Assembly (NCBI GenBank): GCA_001692895.1
Contig: KV748284.1
Span: forward strand, 62,001-126,000
From: Cenococcum geophilum 1.58
Taxonomy: Eukaryota > Ascomycota > Dothideomycetes > Gloniales > Gloniaceae
Length of the DNA: 64,000 nt
Direction: 5' to 3'
Positions 12,271 through 23,165 of this stretch are shown here, piece after piece. The translations under genes were made by a program, and so were the position numbers. Within the stretch, counting starts at the first letter, position 1, and each line of letters begins with the position of its first letter. Under the pieces are notes generated by a model. That model made no database searches, was not told where the DNA came from, and saw only the letters and a program-made list of their open reading frames with translations.

Positions 12271-12800
12271 AGACCTCTGCATATAATTCTCCCTATGGTA
12301 TTTAAGCCGCATAAGTTAATTTAAGCTCTGCAAGCGTTTGGTTAATTTACCCGGCCTATACCTTCTTTTTCTTCTCCTTTCCTTTTATAGTTGTAGCCAC
12401 CTCAATATTGCCTTCAAGGTCCCCCTATTCCTTACGTTGTGTTTTAGTCGTTTAAACGGTCCCTGTGGCTCCAATACTAAGGCCTCGTAGTCGTGTAAGA
12501 AGCTTAACGCTTATAAATAGATTATCAAGCCAAACAACGTGCTTTTTGGGTAGGTAGAGGCGCTCTCCTATTTCGGCGTCTTTTTGGAGAAGTAAGTCAA
12601 GCACTACTGCCTATATCTTTAAAAAGCCTTTATTAATAAAAGACTTATCTAAATTAACTAGGCCCTTCTTATTATCTTTAGCGTGCTACATAAAGTCTAA
12701 TATATAGCCCTTATTCGCTAACACCTATACTTTAAAGCCTTTGGGTATAGGTTTAGATGGAATATTAACAGTTTTAGGTACACGACCTATAAAGCGTTGA
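12271..12800 (-). pseudogene. piggyBac transposase, C-terminal fragment
   Basis: The reverse strand reads NIPSKPIPKGFKV, then VLANKGYILDFM and HAKDNKKGLVNLDKS. This is equivalent to the PEGFKIWVV...WLWHTKGD block of the copy at position 1-110. A later segment reads LYLPKKHVVWLDNLFIS with few stops. It was separated from its N-terminal half (20754-21371) by the Gypsy insertion. The fragment is non-functional. Confidence 0.75.
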
Positions 12801-12805
12801 ATCGT

Positions 12806-13230
12806 TGTAACGGAACCTTGTAGCAAGAACTACGATGGGCTCGTTATTGGGCTAGGTGTGTAGGAAATGCAAGTACAAAAGTCAATAACGTAATAACAAC
12901 TGGTGGAGTGGTTGCCTAATAGATTTACTCCAATTATATTCTAAGAATCACTATAAGGAAGGAACTATCTAGGTAGGGACTGAGGGTCCTTAAATATATA
13001 ACCATACTCCTATAAATCCTTCTTATACGTAATATACGTGTGCTCTGTCTGCTTTATTATAGATCCTATAGATTATATAGATTATATAGATTATATTATA
13101 TAACCTTAGTTACTATTCCTCGTTATATAGTTCTATCGGCTCTATCNTANACNGTGCNTNAATTAACTAACTAGCTTCTTCCGTCTTTTCTCTAAGTAGT
13201 TATAATATTGTACTTAAAGCGTCCGTAACA
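12806..13230 (-). repeat. Gypsy 3' LTR, with ambiguous bases
   Basis: This 425-bp LTR contains five n calls (13147, 13150, 13153, 13158, 13160). Three of these face C in the other LTR, one faces G and one faces A. The first half keeps more G/C than the right LTR, while the second half is more AT-rich than it. Confidence 0.9.
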
Positions 13231-13239
13231 CTATCTCCC

Positions 13240-16200
13240 TCCTCTTTATCTTCGTCCTTAAAGATTTAAAACATCTCTAAGTTATTTACTAGAGGTGTAA
13301 TATCCGTCTAATTAATTTGGTTAATATTATTGCTTATTATACCTAAAGCAATTTCTTCTTCCTCGACTGCTCGTCGTGCTCGCACTGTTGCTATAATATT
13401 ATCTCTTAGTAAGATTATACCGTCTCCGTATTCTTGCTGTTTAAAAGAGGGGTTAGTTTGCGTTATATTGGCGAACCTATCTTTATAACAACCGTCCTCT
13501 TACTTAGAGTATACTAAAGCGAATATTCGTTCGTCCTGTGACGTTCGCTCTACTTTTAATGCTAAATATATACGACCTATTACTCTTAATAGTCGTCTAG
13601 TTCCCTAATTAATTTGTTTTAGGGTCTTATATTTAATCTGCTACTGCGCAGCTAGATAATAAACTGTCTGTTACTCTTACTAAATTACGCCAATCTTGGG
13701 ACGCTAAACAGGAGGCTGCTAATGCTTAGCAACGGGCCCTTAAGTTTTGTTTAGCGGCGTCCACTTAGCTAATCCGTCTTAAGAAGGTGCGTAAGAAGGT
13801 TTATTCTAAGGAGTAGAAACTTATAGAATAAGGTTTATAGGAACTAGGTGATAAAAAAACGGATTCTTCTCCAATAAAGAAGGAAATAGATTTAAGTAGT
13901 TTGGCAACTGCTCTTCTTAGGTCCCCCTTAGGTAACTTATTCTTTGGTAATTCTTCTTTATTAATACTACCTAACCTAATCTCTTCTAATACTCCTATAC
14001 CTTTTCTATAGCGTTTTTTAGATTTTCTAGTGGCTTCTAGGTAGTCTTAGTGTAGCCTATCCACTTAACCTTGTATTATATTTTGTCGTCGGTGTCCTTA
14101 TAATTAACGATCTTTAAAATTTACTATTTGTCTTCTTCCTATCCTCTATATGTGTCTGCTTTATAGATTAGTGGCTTAATATTCCTATATACTAGCTCTA
14201 GCATTGCGATGTGCTATATAGGGTAGATCTTTATTTTGGCTGGTAGGTTTAACTTAAACGTAACCGGTAAAATCCTCTATATAATTTTAAAAGGTCCTAA
14301 TCTAACGTAGTCTAACTTCTTACTTAGTTGTTAACTCTTAAAATTTTTATATAGTAGCCATACTTTATCTCCCTCCTTATGATCTGGTCCCTTAGATCTC
14401 TTAGCATTATAGTACTTTTTTATTCTTTTTTATACTTTCTTTACTAATTCTATAAGGTCTATATAAAGATTTATTAAATCCTTTATTCTCTCTTTAGCTC
14501 TACTACTCGTTTTCTTTACTTATTATAGTAATAACGATGTTCTTAGCTTATATCTATAATTTGCCTTAAATAGTAATATGCCTATTCCTTCTTAAGGTGT
14601 TATATTATATGCAAATTATATAACTAGTAATAGTAATACCTAATTATTCTGTATATAATTAACATAATGCCTTAGATACTGCTCTAGCGTCTAATTTAAT
14701 CTTTCTATTTGGCTATCTGTCTGTAGATAATATGCGGTAGAAGTTGCTACTTAAACTCCTTACTTCGCTAAGAATACTTTCTAGAATACTGCTATAAATC
14801 TTAGATCTCTATCTGATATAATCTTGCTTAGTACTTTATATCTTATAAATACTTCTTTTACGTAGATTCTAGCGATATCTTCTGCTAAGATTTCTTCTAT
14901 ATACGCTATAAAGTATCCCTACTTTATAAGCTTATCTACTATTACTAAGATCGCGTTATAATCTTATCTGGTAATAGGATCTTTTAATTTTAGCAACTTA
15001 ATAATAAAGTCCTATAATATGACCTCCTATAGTCTCTCTAGTATTTTAATAGGTTGTAGCCCTCTATATAGCTTATGCCTTGTTAGTTTATTCCTTTAGC
15101 AATTTAGATATTCCTTTATAACTTTTCTAGCTATCCTCTAGATTCTGTCAATAATGTACTTCTCCTAGAGTCTTGACACTAAGCTTATAGCTCTATTATG
15201 TCCTTAAGTTAATCCCTTATAGAAGTCTTTTATAAACTATTCTGCTATGCTTCTTAGGATATACTTTACTTCCTAATTTTTGTATATATCTGCCTATAGA
15301 TCTTCTAGCTATACTTCTAGAATTCTTTATACCTAAAAGCTTTCTGGTGTCTTATAGACTTTCTCTAGTTTATTGTTTTTCTAAGTTGCTGCGATTTTTG
15401 GATAATTATACCTGATTAATCCGTTTGTATCTTTTTGCAATAAAGCCCCTAATAGCTTCTTCTTATTTTGTAGTTTAGCTTTACGGCTTAGAGCATCTGC
15501 CCACGTATTGTTTATACCTTTGGTATGCTAAATCTTAAAATAGTATTCCGTAAGTATCTCTGCCTATTTAACCTATCTTTAGTTAAGTTCCTTTATTATT
15601 AAAAATCCTATTAGGTTTTTATAATCCGTCTTAACTATAAATGGTTTCTCTATACCTTATAAGAATGCTCTCTATTCCTTTAATACTATAATTATACCTA
15701 ACAACTCCTTATTATAGATGTTATAGTTTAACTCTAGTGGTGTTATCTTCCGACTATAGTATGCTACTGGGTGCTATCTATCTTAATGCCTTTGTATAAA
15801 GTACGCCCCTAGTGTATAGTCTAATACGTTTATCTCTATAACCGTCTCTAGTCCTAGTTAATAGATCTTAAGAACTGGCTCCTGGGTAAATAACTCTTTA
15901 ACTTTTTTAAAGAGTTTTTTTTGCTTCTCTCCCTATGCCTATGGTTCTTCTTTCTTTATTAACCGCGTAAATGGCTTAATGTTCTTTAACTATTATGCTA
16001 TAAACCTTCTGCAGTAATTGTAAAACCCTAGGAATAATCTTAACTATATAACGTTCTTTGGTTCCTACTAATTTACTATAGCCTTAATCTTCTTTAGATC
16101 TATGCTAAGTTGGCCTAGTTTAATGATAAATTTAATAAAATCGGTCTTTCTGGTGAAGAACTTGTATTTTTTAATTACTACTAGCATCTATTCCTTTTGT

Positions 16201-19200
16201 AGTCTCTTTAAGACCTATTTAACATATTCCCTATATTCTTCTTCCGTTATTAAGTAGATAATAATATTGTTAAGATATACCATAATAAATTTATTTAAGT
16301 GTTCTCCTAATATATTATTAATACGCTTCTAGAACGTTACTGGTGCGTTTATAAGCCCGAATTGTATAACTAACGGTTTATATAGTCCTTCCTTTAACCT
16401 AAAGGCTGCCTTCTATTTGTTGCCTTTCTTAATCCTAATTTGATGGTACGCCTATCTTAGATCTATTTTTGTGAAGATTTGCGTATTACTTATTCTATTT
16501 TAGATTTTGCTAATTAAGGGTAAAGGATATCTATCCTTTCTAGTAATACTGTTTAACTGCCTGTAGTTGATATACAGCCTTAGTTTACCATTTTTCTTTG
16601 GTATAAATAGTACTGGATAACCTGCTAATAACTGCGATGGTCTAATGTATCCCTTTTATAGATTCTCCTAGACAAACTCTTTTAATGCTTTACCTTTTTC
16701 TTCGGTAAGCTTGTAGATTGGAAAGAACTTTAGACTTATTTCTAGTTTTAACTCTATCTTATAGTCCCATGCTATATATTCTAATAGTTTTTCACTTTCT
16801 GGTAACTATAGTTTTTTGCCGTACTTATAGTATTTCTTTAGTATATAACTTAGTCCTTTTTCTATTTCTTTATAGGTTGCTTCTACTTAGTACTATACTA
16901 ACTTAGCTTATTGTCGTATCTTATAGCGTTAAGTATCTTTTATATTGACCTAACCTATAATCTAATCGATTTTTAGATTATATTCCTGTAACTAAGGCAT
17001 GCCTAGTACTGCCTTATCCCGTCCTAATAGTAGGATATTAAAAGACATCCCGATTTATCTTTCTTTAATAGTTATCTAAATAGGTCCTATTTTAAGATTA
17101 ATGATCCCTCCTCTATAGGTTATTAGATCTCCTAAAATCGTAACTAATAAGTAAGGTTGCTCCTTTTGTCTATAAGGTAGTCCCATTTTCTTAACTACTG
17201 CTAGTAAGATATGGTTTCGCGTTACTCTACTATCTATTAGCGCTTCGAACTGCTGATTTTACCACTTAATCCATAAATTTAGGTGTTATCCTTAAATTCC
17301 TTTAAGGGTCTAAGGCTCTACTACTAGCTCCCTCTGGTCCCGTGGGCCTCTACTTTTTTTTAACTATTAGCTACTTAATCCTAGTGCACTTGGCTTACTC
17401 TTTAGCCAATGCCTAGTTTGCTTTTTATCTTTAATATACTATAGACACATGTTTTCTAGGCATTCCTACTACTATTGTCCGTCTAAGTATTCTTCTATAA
17501 GAAATCTTTCTAGTTAAAGTACTAAACTTCCTTCCTCTTAGATCTCTGCTGGATGCTATCTATATATATATTTAGCATTCCTGTACTATTACTTATCTAT
17601 TATCCAGTATATCCTTATAGGGTATTTCTAATTCTTTTCCTTTGGATTCTTATGTATTTTATATATATCGTCTACGCATATAATCTATAATAACGTGTGG
17701 TATACTAGGTGCTTTAGGTTAACTCTTGGCTTATCTTTATCCCTAAGTTTAAACCTCTGTCGTGCTGATCTAAACGTTATAACTTTATTTATAGGTACTA
17801 AGATGCGTCTCTTACTTTACTAGTCCTCTAAACGTTCCTTTAGATCTTTTAACGTTATAATTAAGGCTCCTTTAATATACGTTATGGCCTTTTCTATAAT
17901 TAGGTGGTTTTGGATAACTTTTTTATCTAGCTATATATAGAAATCTTCCCACTTATTATTGTGCCTTTGCCTATACCACTTTTGGTATAGCTACTAAAGT
18001 ATATACAGTTTGTTTATAAGGAAGTATCTTCTTATTGCTGTATCGTGATAGCCCTTTATATGTCGTTCTTTAAATCTAGTTAGAATCCCTAGATCCTCTT
18101 TATTTTCTAGTTTAGTAAGCTACTTGGCTCTTAGTATGCCTATTCTCGGCCTATTAATAATTCTTTGTACTAGTGCTCTGTCCTTTATACGTCCTAATAT
18201 GCTAGATCTCTTATCTAGTTTCTGTTCTTGCCATACGATGATTTTTTGCCTGAACTCTTCTATAGTTTCTTTTGGTTTACGCCTTGCGCTTTAATCCTCA
18301 AAGTTGTCTTACTTCTCAATCCTAGTATTAAACTTTTAATCTTTAGGCTGAATACTGCGTTCCCCTAGTAAGTCTTCTAGGTCTATATATCTGTCTCCTA
18401 GTCTAACTACTATTTATATTGCAGATTCTCTAATCTATAAAGAAGCTCCTTACCTTTTACCTATAGGTGTTCTTATTTATACTCTAAAATCTTAGTCCCT
18501 TAGATTCTTTAATCCTAAGCTTACTTTTAACTTAAGCTTAGCTCCCGCCTTAGTCTAACTAGGTATCTGTAATATTCTTATCTTATCTTAAAAGTCTTAA
18601 ATCTTACTTATCTCGTCTTAAGAATCTTATGCTATAGGAAATTCTTATCCTGAGCTTATTTATATATTTCTGAACTAAGCTGCTGCCCTACTCTATCGGT
18701 TTTTATCTGTTGTAAATTCTTAGGTATGCCTTATCTTGTCTTAAGAATCTTAAGTCTTTGGCCTTTTGCCTTTATCAAGTGCCGAAGTGGTTTGCTGTCC
18801 TACTTCTCTTACGTCTCGTAAAGCGATAGACATTATATCTAGTAGGGTTTCAATCCCTACTAATATTCCCTATTCTGTAGTAGAATTATCCTCTACCTTT
18901 AGTATAACATCTTTAAGGTCTGCTCGCTCCTAGTAAGCGGCCCTTGTTGCCTTATTGTTATAGAATATTTTGCCTACGTTAAATTTATTGTCCTTAATAT
19001 CTAATCTGCGAACTAGTTTATTGGTTCCTCTATATCCTATAGGTAATAGCTCTTATAGCTAATAGCTTGCGCCATACTTAGCGTCCTTATAAATTTAGTA
19101 TGTGTTATTATAACAAAACGCAAAACTTCTAATTAAATACTCTTTTATTCCTTATAGTATATTATCGTCCCTCTATATATATATATTGTCTGCTAATCTT

Positions 19201-20207
19201 ATACCCTTTACTATATAGTAACTCTACCCACTTCTATAGTCTCTAATGTAATAACCCTATTTTCCACAATTTATATAAGCTCCTTCTTTAAACTATTTTT
19301 CTTGCTATAAAGTCTACCTGAATGTCTTCTGCTATTAAGATCTCTAATTTGGCCTCTGCTCCTTAGACCTTTAATTACTTAATCCTTATCCTCTAGGTTT
19401 TCCTAGTTTGCTCTATCTTTTATAGGCTTCTTTAGTACCACTTAGGTTTATTAGCTCTGCGCTATACCATATTTTCTAACTTAGCTTTAGTTATTGCGTA
19501 CTCTACGCCTTATATAACTATAGAACCCTATCCTAGCCTTTCTTAGCCTATTCCCTTTAGAAGATCCTATTGTTAATCTTAATCGCTTAATCTATTAATT
19601 CCCTTAGGGTGTCCGTATCTTCTATTAGAATAATTACGTCCTAGACTTTAGCCTTAAGTCCTTATTTATACTGTGCTATAAGCGCCCTATTATTCCACTC
19701 TACTTATATTGCTAGTGTCTAGAACTATATTATATACTTAATTGCTAAAGTTTATTATATAAGGTTCTGGAGTTTTCTTTCCGCTATAGTTGTTTCTTCT
19801 AGGTCTCTAAATATCTGCGTAAGTCGTTCTGCGAATCCTTCCTAACTTAAGAATATAAATTGCACGTCTTAGTTAGTAGTCGTTATTCCATTTACCTATA
19901 TCTCTATAAGGTAAAATTTAAACTACTTAAGTGCTTTTCTTAATAAGAATAGTCCTGCGTAGGCTATCTAATCCACAGGTATAGGTAACTTTGCTCCCTC
20001 TTATAAGACCTTAAAGTGCATTTATATAAGGAATCCTTTAAGCTTTAACCTTTCTCCTATAAATCTCTTAATTAATAGTAGCTTAATCTTTGCTACTCCT
20101 ATCCCGTTAAGTCTTTCTTCTAACACTATACAGTTAGCTATTAGCTAGTTAACTATTTCCTATAGTTGTCCAACCGTTATAGGTTGCTGTAAGTTAGTAT
20201 CTGCCAT
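13240..20207 (-). pseudogene. Gypsy gag-pol with chromodomain, dead
   Basis: On the minus strand the ATG at 20207 opens MADTNLQQPITVGQL, followed by a Retrotrans_gag-like region (VEWNNRALIAQYK near 19.7 kb). The reverse transcriptase site near 16.26-16.29 kb reads FIMVYLNNIIIYL, where YLDDILIY is expected, so both catalytic Asp are Asn. The chromodomain at about 14.04-14.16 kb reads ILKIVNYKDTDDKI and YKVKWIGYTKTT with the following Trp as a stop. Order is gag, RT, RNase H, integrase, chromodomain. Many Trp and Gln codons are TAG/TAA, typical of RIP. Confidence 0.85.
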
Positions 20208-20323
20208 ACTAGTATCACCTCCTATCCTTAAAGTAGTTGCTGCCGTTAATGGCGTTATAGTAGCTGCTTTTAGTGGTATGTTGTTTAACTTCTTATATTA
20301 ATACCGTAACTAGGTAGTAATTA

Positions 20324-20748
20324 TATAACGGAACCTTGTAGCAAGAACTACAATAGGCTCGTTATTAGGCTAGGTATATAGGAAATGTAAGTATAAAAGT
20401 TAATAACGTAATAATAACTGGTGGAGTGGTTGCCTAATAGATTTACTCTAATTATATTCTAAGAATTACTATAAGGAAGGAACTATCTAGGTAGGGACTA
20501 AGGGTCCTTAAATACATAACCGTACTCCTATAAATCCTTCTTGTACGTAATATACGTATGCTCTATCTACTCTGTCATAGATCCCATAGATTACATAGAT
20601 TATACAGATTACATCATATGACCTCGGTTACCATTCCTCGTCACATAGTTCTATCGGCTCTATCCTGGACCGTGCCTAAATCAACCAACTAGCTTCTTCC
20701 GTCTCTTCTCCAAGTAGTTGTAACATCGTACTTAAAGCGTCCGTAACA
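20324..20748 (-). repeat. Gypsy 5' LTR
   Basis: This LTR is identical in length to the left LTR. The terminal TG reads TA at its inner edge (tataacgg against tgtaacgg), a RIP-type change. Confidence 0.9.
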
Positions 20749-20753
20749 ATCGT

Positions 20754-21371
20754 CTTATTAACGGCAAGGTAAGTTCCAGGCGCGTAGAGCTTCCTATAAG
20801 TAAGCCGGATATACTTAGCAAGCTTATCGATTCGGTTAAATATAGTTTTAGGTATTTTATTGGAGTTCGGCCATAGTGGTGAGGCTTAAAAGTAATAATT
20901 AAGCTACTGAAATCAAATAACTCCAATATATTATTTAACAATATGCTCGGTGCCATACGTGTTTAAATCCTTCCAGTAGTCCTTAATGGCTGGTTCTATG
21001 GTAAGTCCTATATAAATAAGCACTCTAAAGTACGCGTACAGCTCCTGCCTGTATGTTGGCTGCTATACGCGTAGGTTCTCCTTTTCCTCATCTGGAGGAT
21101 AGAGCTCCGCGTGCCTATTTGTCCATTCTACAAGCTTATCTATAATCTTATCCATAAAGAAGAGACTAAATAGCCCAAAAGGATCGTGTATATCAACGTT
21201 CGGAGGTAAATTTAGCGAGCTATAGCGGTCCCAATCGTCAATATGGAGAGGTTCAAATTTAGGTAACGGCTAGGGCTTAGGAGGAGCTGTTTTCGCAGTC
21301 TTATTTAGGGGGACATTATATTAAGTCTTCTAAACAAGGTCTATATCAATTCTAGCACGATTAGAAGGCAT
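20754..21371 (-). pseudogene. piggyBac transposase, N-terminal fragment
   Basis: The ATG at 21371 opens MPSNRARIDIDLV, matching the N-termini of the other two copies. The frame decays leftwards with stops until the Gypsy target duplication at 20749-20753. The bases atcgtcttattaacggcaag just right of the Gypsy element continue directly from the fragment ending at 12805, showing that the two were once one gene. Confidence 0.75.
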
Positions 21372-21481
21372 AGTGGTAGTGTAATTGATGATTAAATTCT
21401 ATATAGATACACGCGTTGATTTAAAAACGGTGTTCCCGCACGGACCACCTACTCTAAGGACCCTGACGTTGCAAGGGATAA

Positions 21482-21772
21482 CGTCTAGTTATTATGAAAA
21501 TACTATAAGGTAAGAGCTCTTTAGCTTCTCTATCTATTGCATCGAATAATGACGTCATAGCTATATTATATAAAATATTAGACCTAGGCAGTTTGTCACA
21601 TTTGACCAAATTTCGTCCAAAAGTAGTCTAAAAACTCTCAAGTTGGAGAAATTTTAGAGAAATACTTACCTTTTTCAACGCTGTATCTCCCCCTTTAATA
21701 TTATAAATATAGAACTATAATATATATATCTAAATATAAAATTACTTAAAGAATCTATTATATTAAAAAAAA
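21482..21772. other. AT-rich spacer, no gene seen
   Basis: No open frame of note. A short motif (acgctgtatctccccc) resembles sequence just outside the left end of the piggyBac copy near 11080, so both may derive from the same older host repeat. Confidence 0.4.
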
Positions 21773-22447
21773 AGGTCAACGATAATCATACACCCCCTAA
21801 ATGATACGCGTACACCCCCCAATTGATACGCATACACCCCCTACCTTATTTAGTTTAGACGTTTCCTTATTAAGTTAGATGTTTCCTCATTAAGTTAGAA
21901 TATCACGTGCGTTTGACTTGTTTGCGCCTGCATCGCGAAAATTAAAGTGCGCGCCACGTATGCAACATCACGATTAAGTCTTGATTTTAGTTATAGTATA
22001 AGTAGTAGAGACTAAATTTGGATCGCGACTAAGTCGATTAATTAGATTGCGCAGTGCTTTATGAGGCGTCGCGCAAACTAATTTAGGTGCTGCCACCTGC
22101 TTCGCGCCTACGCGCCCACGCGCCCGCGCCCGGTGGGACCCAAATCAACACCTCTGCTTCGCATCCAAGGACCTGCAATTGTAGAGCGTCGCGGCAGTCG
22201 GCCAATTGACCCTACAACCGGCTCTACAATTGTTAATCGCGTCGACAGATCTACTCGTGGAGAGCCCTCAGCATTTGATCGAAATACTCGCACTTTGATT
22301 TTCGCGATACAGGCGCAAACAAGTCAAACGCACGTGATATTCTAACTTAATAAGGAAATATCTAAACTAAATAAGGTAGGGGGTGTATGCGTATCAATTG
22401 GGGGGTGTACGCGTATCATTTAGGGGGTGTATGATTATCGTTGACCT
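21773..22447. mobile_element. long-TIR non-autonomous element with tandem motifs in its arms
   Basis: Inverted arms of about 178 bp (21773-21950) and 158 bp (22290-22447) begin aggtcaacgataatcat. Each arm contains repeated units of the type gatacgcgtacaccccc and then a ttaagttagat-like repeat. The left arm has one more unit, which explains the length difference. The roughly 340-bp centre is GC-richer and codes for nothing recognisable. Superfamily unknown; no clear target duplication. Confidence 0.7.
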
Positions 22448-22547
22448 ATATTTAAGTCGTGGTGCTTAAAATGAGACAAAAACGAAGAAAATTTAATTTT
22501 CAAAACAATGAGTTACCATCAAAACGCCCGGTGGAGAATTCGTTGGT

Positions 22548-22627
22548 TAATAAGGAGCAGTATGCCCGCCCCGTGCGCGTAGTGCACGTACCAATGGTCC
22601 ACCGAGGGTCTGATTTATGAGATAAGC
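22548..22627 (+). repeat. 80-bp segment, inverted copy of 10940-11019
   Basis: Reverse complement of 10940-11019 with about three differences. It lies at the edge of the gene-bearing part of the window. Confidence 0.85.
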
Positions 22628-23165
22628 ATGAGCTAGTTACCCACGTTAAAAGGGGCAACCTGCAAGACCAATAACAGTAAAAACGCATGAAGTGATCATA
22701 GGAAAATAAAAGCGAGAAGTTCCCAGCAGCAACGAGACAGCAAGACAGACAGCAAGACAAACACAAGTAGATTATTTAGTTTCGCATTGGTATTAAATAC
22801 AAGTCCCCAAGTTCATGCAACCAAAATGCAGAATGGCAACACTAAAATCTAAGCATGGCCGACCATGAGATCGGTCATGCCGCTCTATCCCATACGCCAC
22901 TCCATCCCACACGCCGTAGCCACAAGCGCCTCGAAGTCACAAACATAGAGAGAATTTTTGCAATTCAAAGCCATGATCCCCATAGCATAACCACAACTAA
23001 ATTACCTTCTTTGAATAACGGCATTGTGGTAGTAATCTAATCCTTTCCCTCACGAACGGAGGAGATATAACTCGCTGGCATGCTCGGGTGAGACGATGTC
23101 AAAGTATTCAAGGACAGGCCTTCATCATGCGATATATCCTGAGATTCCTGTGGAGATGATATAAT
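22628..23165. other. intergenic, 3' flank of the RRM gene
   Basis: This is the transition from the RIP block to normal composition. I see no gene. Short open frames such as 22855-23040 lack family resemblance. The region probably includes the 3' UTR of the RRM gene. Confidence 0.5.

Larger units (their letters stand above)
12806..20748 (-). mobile_element. Ty3/Gypsy chromovirus, complete but RIP-inactivated
   Basis: A 7.94-kb LTR retrotransposon has two 425-bp LTRs (12806-13230 and 20324-20748), TG...CA ends and target duplication atcgt (12801-12805, 20749-20753). A purine-rich tract on the minus strand (gaggagggagatag) abuts the left LTR, which therefore is the 3' LTR. Gag starts at the ATG at 20207 and pol runs leftwards. 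The integrase ends in a chromodomain near 14040-14160, which defines chromoviruses, whose chromodomains are thought to steer integration to marked chromatin. All frames are riddled with stops. Confidence 0.92.
11101..21481 (-). mobile_element. piggyBac-like transposon carrying two nested LTR insertions
   Basis: An 18-bp inverted repeat, ttatcccttgcaacgtca, bounds this region (11101-11118 and 21464-21481). The transposase reads on the minus strand, with its N-terminus near 21371 (MPSNRARIDIDLV) and a C-terminal part near 12270-12800. A solo LTR (12080-12265) and a complete Gypsy element (12806-20748) interrupt it, each with its own 5-bp target duplication. Removing them leaves about 2.2 kb, a normal size for a piggyBac element. 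The TTAA target expected for piggyBac is not clear at the edges. Confidence 0.75.

Noticed and set aside
1..22447. A giant Starship-type element or gene cluster in the left block
   Set aside because: No tyrosine-recombinase captain or cargo genes could be read; the block is explained by separately bounded transposons.
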